From NCBI RefSeq assembly GCF_033439725.1, contig NW_026944388.1, forward strand, positions 2,170,001-2,234,000: a DNA stretch of 64,000 bases, given 5' to 3'. Origin of the DNA: Neurospora tetraspora (taxonomy: Eukaryota; Ascomycota; Sordariomycetes; Sordariales; Sordariaceae). The notes below the pieces were generated by a model. The model saw nothing but the letters and a program-made list of their open reading frames with translations, had not been told where the DNA came from and made no database searches. How positions within the stretch are numbered: the stretch's first letter is position 1; every line of letters begins with the position of its first letter. This document shows positions 58,147 through 64,000 of this stretch, piece by piece. The position numbers and the translations under genes were made by a program.

Positions 58147-59953
58147 GGCCGAACCACCAAACCCGCGGTCGCAGTGGCGTATGAAATATGCTACCGGCAA
58201 AACCGATCCATGGGATCACCGAATAAGAAATGGTGAACTAAGGGTGAAGCGCCTCGTCCAGAAAACCGAGTGTCGGAGGGTCGGTGGGAGGAGCAAATTC
58301 GCAAGGTTGACTCGAGACGGAGGAATGGTTGTCGAGGACGCAGGGAATGAGCGAGGGCTGAATCGTTGTTCGTAATCGTGAAACTCGTGAATGGACGGGA
58401 CAATCGTGTCGGAATCAGTCTGCGCCTGCACGGTCAAAGCAAAAGCCGGGTGCAAGGGGGAGATGGGCTGCGCTCAATGAAGGGCGCGCGAACAATGGAC
58501 GATGCAGCTGCTGTATTAAGAAAGTATCAACAAAAGAAGAGTCGTTTGCTAAAAGCGTCGCAAAGTGTAGATTTGAGAGTGATGGAATGCTGAAGATGCC
58601 GCTTTCGAGAAGCACAAGATGGTCTGTGACGTCGGGGAAAAACAAAAAAAGAGTTGAAGATGTATGATGCACCCGGCAAGCAGGTCACCGACAGGGAAGG
58701 GTCCAAGGGCCAGCTTCTCCAACGACGACAACAGCAACCTATGATGTATGTCAACACGACATGACTTTCCACTCTCCCAAACACTTTGTTGCGACCGAAG
58801 CACCTGATGTGGTGGAGGAGGGATTGAGATGGCGGCGGCAGCAAGGGCTGTCTCGGTCGCGCGGCAGCGTTCAATGAAGTCGCGATACAGACGGTAAGTC
58901 GGAAAGGGTTACGTCGACCGGGCTCTTGATTTGCTTGTTGCGGCTGCAGCGCTGGCTGGTTGTCAGTCTCGTTCGCGACTCCAGGGTGAGACTTTGGTTT
59001 GGGTGTATGTTGTGGTTGGGTGCGGCAGCGACCAATTGGGCGGGCTACGCGACGCTGCCTTCAAACCAAACACTGGTGGGGAGAGCTTGCCGGGCAACAC
59101 AGTGACAACCGACCTGACCCCGGTCCCGTCTTCAGTTGAGGTTCTGCAACTGCCCTGCAAACTGACAGCCCCGAGAACGGCTCAACCCCACTGTAGTCAA
59201 AGCCACATGGCGCCCTGGTGCCTACAGTGCCGTCAATCGATTTAGCGCAATGGGTCACCATCACCAGCCACAGTTGATCTCCAAGTGGCTGGTGAGGATC
59301 CATTCGAGACATCAAGACATCAACACCATGGACTTCTTCAAGCTGCGCTTTCCCTCCACATCATCCATGCATCGTCCTTTGCAATGCAAAATTACCGGTC
59401 TGACCTTCCCCATGCAGCAACTATGACAAGGAGTTTCTAGGTGTATAGGCTATGATGCATCCTGAGTGGTTCGTGGAATCACTTGCTCCTGCCCTCTACT
59501 GACTGGGTTGACTTCACAGTTCAGTTGGCAAGTGGAATGTATCAGGAACTGTAGGAGCAAGTGCGCTCTTCCGGTTCATTCAGTCGGTCCTGCCGTGGAG
59601 ATAAATGAGGATTGGGAAGTTGTTCCTGCCGTGCGAAGTGGACCATTTCAGTGTTAATTTCCTTCTCTTTTGCTATCAACAACCTACTTATCATCACTTC
59701 AAATTTCAATCCACTACACTCCCTGTGACGGCTGCACAACTTGTTTCTACATCAGCCAAGTTCACACGCACCAAGATGTCTCTGATATCTTATCCTGTCC
59801 TGTCTTCTACATTCAAGTTTCTCTCTCTCCCCTTAGCCCTGTTACCCACGCTTTCGATCACCACCTAGCCGGCCTCACGGTGATTTCCAGACACCAACGA
59901 GTGCCTGCTTATCCCCCTCTCCAAGCAGGGATACCAAGCAACGGTACCAGAAG
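58147..59953. promoter_or_regulatory. CDC27 promoter and region downstream of the HSP70-like genes
   Basis: No gene is supported. Short open frames on both strands between 58190 and 59870 have no domains. Confidence 0.45.
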
Positions 59954-62684
59954 TCAAACCTTCAAGCTCAGCATACTGATCATTCGTTGTCCCCGGTATT
60001 GCACATTAACCTCTCGCTCAATCGTATCGTTACCAACTCTTAACCACCATTTGGGCTCGCCCTCAAATTTCATCATCAGCCGCAAGTTGTCCATCCGGCG
60101 GTGGATGTTGCCCTGCGAATCCCTTATCTGCGACAACTCGCTCCAAGGAACATGTATCGTAGTTGATGGTGCACAGATGTTGGACGGAGCCCGTGTGGTC
60201 TATTCTCACGGGTGGGTTCTCAACATCGCTCGTCATTATGTCCAATTCCACGTTTTTCAGGTTGTTCGGAGTTCGAATGTACTTGTAGAATGCATATTCT
60301 ACCGGTTCGCGGTTATCCACCGGTTCGTTCTACGCCAGTCTTGTCAGTACTTGGACTTCCTTGGAGAGTCTTCACTCTTGGAGCTTTTCATACCTGTTTA
60401 AGATACCAGAACATCCTATAGACCATTTCTCTGCCATCGGAACTCGTGTAACATCGGTCTATTGACCGGTCCAGAGGTGGATGCACTCCATCAACGGGAC
60501 AGCCAAACTCGACACCATAGCTGAACCTAGCTACTCGCGAGACGACAGAAGGCAGTGTTGGAAGGGTGTCAGATGCTCCCTTCAAGACAGCGATCACAGC
60601 TCCTCTTGCTACAGTCGACCATCTGCGTCAAGATTCAGGTCAGTCAACAGCCTGTCTGGTGCATGAGCGCTTCTACTAGGAGTAGCTGAGGGGATTCATA
60701 CGCTCGTTCTGGCTGTAGTACGTTCTGATGCTGTCCATTGAGCTGATTGTATAGGTAGGGCGAACCACCCAGACCACCAACCAGAAGAATATTCTTTACA
60801 TCCATCGTTAGCCCCGGCATTCAGAGGAACAATGATTTTCATTGATTCGAGGCTCACCTTTGGGCCGCCCCCATATTTCTCTCGGATCAGGGCCCACTGC
60901 TCACTAATGAGTGTCCGAATGCCCGTGTACGTCTTGTGGAAGAAATATTCGACAGTATCCCTGCAATGCCGTCAGTTATTCGCCATTCAGCATGCGGAAA
61001 ATGTACCTCTACTGACTTGGGAACATGGAACTTGTCCGTAGTGCCTTTGAACTTCTTGAGCATCGAGAAGACCCTGGCTGGAGGCCTGATCACAAATGTA
61101 TCTTGAGCCTCTCTGCCACTGAAGGTTCGCTTTATAGTGTGCTCCCACTCATCGTTCATGAACAAGCGAAACTCATTGGCCTCGACCTTTCCAAAGTTCA
61201 AACCGGATTTCATCTTCATCCAATGCTCAAATGTACTGTCTACGAGGAAAGCACCACAAAGCTTGCCTGTAAGTACCACTGTTAGTAGCCATACCTATCA
61301 TCAGATTCAATCGTTTCCTTACCGTCTCCTTTGACAACTTCCTTGACCTGGAAGAAAGGGTCGGTCGAAGTAACCTCATAACTAATAACCTCCTAGCCGA
61401 AAAGTTAGTTTTCAAGCTTAATGCGACGACGACGATGGGACTAGGAGCCCTATAACGTACCACCGTGCTACCGCCACAATCACAAACGATGAAGATCTCT
61501 CCGACCTCGATATCAGGATGATTCCTTCGTTCATATAACGTTAACAAGGCTGCAGCTTCCGGCTCTTCAACCAAGATGAGCTTTGTTTCGCCGATTCTCC
61601 TTCTCTCTTCAATACCCGCCCTTCTAGCTGCCTCCTTCAGTCTTTCTCGCGCATATGCCGGCCAGATAGCGGGCACAGCTAGGCAAACCTTTAAAGGCAA
61701 CGTATCGATACTAATCTCACGTCTGATATCTTCCAGTGTGTGATGTCATATTTCCCTGAGAAATCTCGCAACGAGCTTAATCACGCCGTCTCCCGCGTAT
61801 CCTGGAACCCCCTTCAGTTGTTGGCGCGCCCGTTCCAGATACTGTGAGTCGTGATATTCCTTGGCGTCTTCATCGTTGAGCAGCAGCAGCTTCAACCAGC
61901 GAATCCGATCGTGGTTATCGGGAATCATATAACCCCAGTTACCCGTCCCGGGGTCGAGTTGAGTGGGAACCTCCACCTCATGCAGGCTGGGGACGATGGA
62001 GGGCCAGCCTGTCACATCATGGATAATATCTGCGTGAACAGAGAAGGCCCACGAAACTTTCGTGTAACTGGGATTGAGTTAGCCCCCAGACACATGAAAG
62101 CTTGAGGTGATGGTGGAAAATGTAACATACATTGTTCCGAAGTCAATTCCGATCGCGATGTACTTTTGAGCACGGTTTCGCCTTGGCCATGATACCTCAT
62201 AGTAGGCGGGCCAGGCTGCCCTCGACGGCCGTGGAACAACTGTTAAAGCAAGAGGATAGGAACTGGGAGGATACTTCAGAGTGGTAGAGGCATTCGTCCG
62301 TCGATGATCGTCGCCCGCCTGAGGCTGGTATTCCTTTTCTATTCTTTTTTTCCCCGCCATGCGCTCAAGCTCTAGTCTCAGCCCTTTGTTTTCATTCCGT
62401 AACAGCATAATTTGCTTGCCCAGAATGTTTGATAATTCCAGGCGAGGATCCTCGGAGCTAGAAGTAGTAGAACTTGACAAATCGACAGCGTTAGGCCAGC
62501 AGTTAGCTGTTGAAGTTGCATCAATCGGGTCGCCGCCGTTGTCTGACGACTCATGAGACAAGACTTGGATAGAATTTGTCTGCGAGGGCTGCAAGAATGT
62601 CTTTGCCCCTAACGCAAGTCCTCTTGGCTTTGTTGCCTTCATGAACTTTTTGGAGACTATGGCGAATCGACGGTTCAAAAGCAT
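59954..62684 (-). CDS. HSP70-like ATPase, downstream tandem copy, with an in-frame TGA
   Basis: Nine exons can be joined: 62131-62684 (shared with the upstream copy), 61461-62067, 61323-61392, 61017-61266, 60858-60960, 60702-60793, 60394-60622, 60210-60329 and 59954-60127. Counting from the ATG at 62684 they give 733 codons including the stop. The ATPase motifs are IGIDFGT, FIVCDCGGST and LLVGGLGGSPYL, as in the divergent fungal HSP70 family (about 550-700 residues), not the canonical chaperone. The N-terminus has a Glu/Leu-rich helical extension. The C-terminal part has FEGEPKWWLRVG. One codon, about 292 (61746-61748), is TGA where the sister copy has Trp, so translation would stop inside the ATPase domain unless it is read through or this is a decayed copy. 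The last two exon borders are the least certain. Confidence 0.65.
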
Positions 62685-64000
62685 GATAACCGCACCTGTC
62701 ACCACTGCCGACGGTCTGGAAAGGAGGGAATGTTAGCGGACGGCAGGAAAATGAATCACGACCGTCATAAGGCTAAACAAGGTCTGCGGTCGTTATGACT
62801 TACGGATGGGAAGGTTGTGAAACGTTCTGAAATTGGTTCTGCAGTTGTGAATATAGGTAGGGAGAAGCGCCGAGACCCCCAACAAGGAACACTTTCTGCC
62901 AAGAAAAAATCCAAGTATTAGCGTCAGTCCACGGCGGCGTGGCGATAGCCTCTATTCTGATGACTTACCTTTGGTATCTTCCCGTGTCCTTGCTCGACCG
63001 CCTTCATATGTTCATTGATGAGTTGTCTAACCCCAGAGTAAGTCTTCGCGAAGAACTGAGTAACAGAGTGTCTGTCATTTCCGTGACGCAGTCAGCAGGG
63101 TATACTTCAAACAAATGTCCGAAAGCAAACATAATTACGCGCTTACTTTGGAATCTGGATGCTGTTCCCAGGATAATCGGCGGGCGAGTTGATAGCGAGA
63201 GGCTCGTGAAGATCACTGCCGCTGAACGTCCTCTTAACTGTATACTCCCATTGACGTTTCAAAGAATCCCAAAATTCACTGTCTGCTGTGCTGGTACGCG
63301 GAAACTTGCGTTTGATCCAGTTATCAAAGCTCGTATCGACTAGAAACCCTCCGCAAAGCTTGCCTGTTGATTACACTCATGTGTCAGTTGATGCTGCTAA
63401 CCTTGCAAGTGTGGCCTCGCTGCTCTCTTACCTTCTCCCTGTGTTATCATCTGGATTTTAGCCGGCGATGATGCAGTAACTTTGACATAAGCAGTTATAT
63501 CCTACCAGTGTATTGCGTCGGTCAGTCACTGCGAATTAAGGTGATCTAAGATAAATCAGGGGCTTTCTGTGCTGAGGAAGGGTCGACTTACAACCATCCC
63601 CCCGCCGCAATCGCATAATATGAAAGCGTCGTCGACCTCAATTCCAGGCGATAGCCCACCTTCATAGAGTAAACAGGTTGCTGCTGCGTCGGGTTCGTCA
63701 AGTAGAGTGACATCCGTCTGGCTGTAGAGGCTGTGGCCGCGAATGCCTGCTTTGACCCCAGCCATCAACCTTTGACGTGCACAGTCCGACCAAAGGGCGG
63801 GAACAGTAACAGCAATCCTCAACTGCTGTTTGCCCACACTGATGTGGCGATCGATATCATGAATTATGTGCTGCCAAATCGCACTGAAGAAGTCTGAAAT
63901 CAAATCATCAAGGCCGTAACCAGTCGCCTTCTCATGCACCTCAAGCAGCTGACTTCATCTTATTGAGATGCGGGGATGCCTTAACATCTTCTCCCAACTC
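62131..64000 (-). CDS. HSP70-like ATPase, upstream tandem copy, 5' partial, runs in frame into next copy
   Basis: Exons seen on the minus strand are about 63592-63950, 63432-63501, 63147-63363, 62969-63071, 62804-62895 and 62131-62715; the 5' end lies beyond the window. Motifs include VPALWSDCARQRL, LLDEPDAAATCLL, FILCDCGGGM and FLVGGLGASPYL. Three exons (70, 103 and 92 bases) match the downstream copy exactly in length. After AVVTGAVI the sequence stops resembling HSP70 and, in the same exon and frame, becomes the N-terminal extension of the downstream copy. The substrate-binding end is therefore missing. Near 63945-63956 the HSP70-like reading changes frame by one base, so this copy may also be broken, or an intron border lies there that the window cuts off. 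Confidence 0.6.

Overview
The window reads as nuclear DNA of a filamentous ascomycete, most likely a Neurospora/Sordaria-type member of the Sordariales. Genes carry short introns with GTRNGY donors and CTAAC-type branch sites close to the acceptor. Histone H4 has introns. A family-AA3 cellobiose dehydrogenase with a C-terminal CBM1 is present, and as I remember the sequence it is close to Neurospora crassa CDH-1. No transposon, virus-like element or RIP-degraded AT-rich tract was recognised.

Layout. 1-4342: a long stretch without a convincing gene, ending in a pyrimidine-rich leader. 4343-7429 (+): autophagy kinase ATG1. 8317-9374 (-): isocitrate lyase/PEP mutase-superfamily enzyme. 10456-11508 (+): zeta-toxin-fold P-loop kinase. 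12180-13803 (+): BRCT plus WGR-like protein. 14429-15645 (-): SNARE USE1. 16367-18310 (+): mitochondrial methyltransferase NDUFAF7. 18887-21154 (-): coronin in seven exons. 22100-22187 (-): tRNA-Val(CAC) with an intron. 22671-23945 (+): SIRT4-type sirtuin. 23962-24671 (-): small mitochondrial membrane protein. 25310-31876 (+): separase as one 2188-codon exon. 32614-35301 (-): cellobiose dehydrogenase. 36683-36755 (-): tRNA-Arg(TCG). 37103-37199 (-): degenerate tRNA-like sequence. 37355-38314 (+): prolyl 4-hydroxylase-like enzyme. 38738-38831 (-): tRNA-like pol III unit with an odd central hairpin. 40398-43254 (-): poly-proline protein I do not recognise. 44709-47478 (-): nucleoporin NUP82. 48759-49526 (+): nuclear cap-binding protein CBP20. 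50064-50532 (-): mitoribosomal protein MRPL31/mL60. 51264-52036 (+): TRAPP subunit TRS20/sedlin. 53224-53905 (-): histone H4. 55621-58146 (-): APC/C subunit CDC27/APC3. 59954-64000 (-): two tandem HSP70-like copies running off the window edge.

Most genes are unrelated housekeeping functions. Two act in the same event: APC/C (CDC27) promotes securin destruction, which frees separase. Several genes are organelle-directed (NDUFAF7, sirtuin, the 214-residue membrane protein, MRPL31), and others act in trafficking or autophagy (ATG1, USE1, TRS20, coronin). Gene orientation alternates, giving many divergent promoters and convergent tails; the tightest is 16 bases between the stops of the sirtuin and the mitochondrial protein.

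The most unusual item is the HSP70 pair at the right end. The upstream copy lacks its substrate-binding end and continues in frame, with no intergenic DNA, into the N-terminal extension of the downstream copy. Several exon lengths are identical in the two copies, each copy carries one apparent coding break, and the whole may be a decaying double-HSP70 gene.
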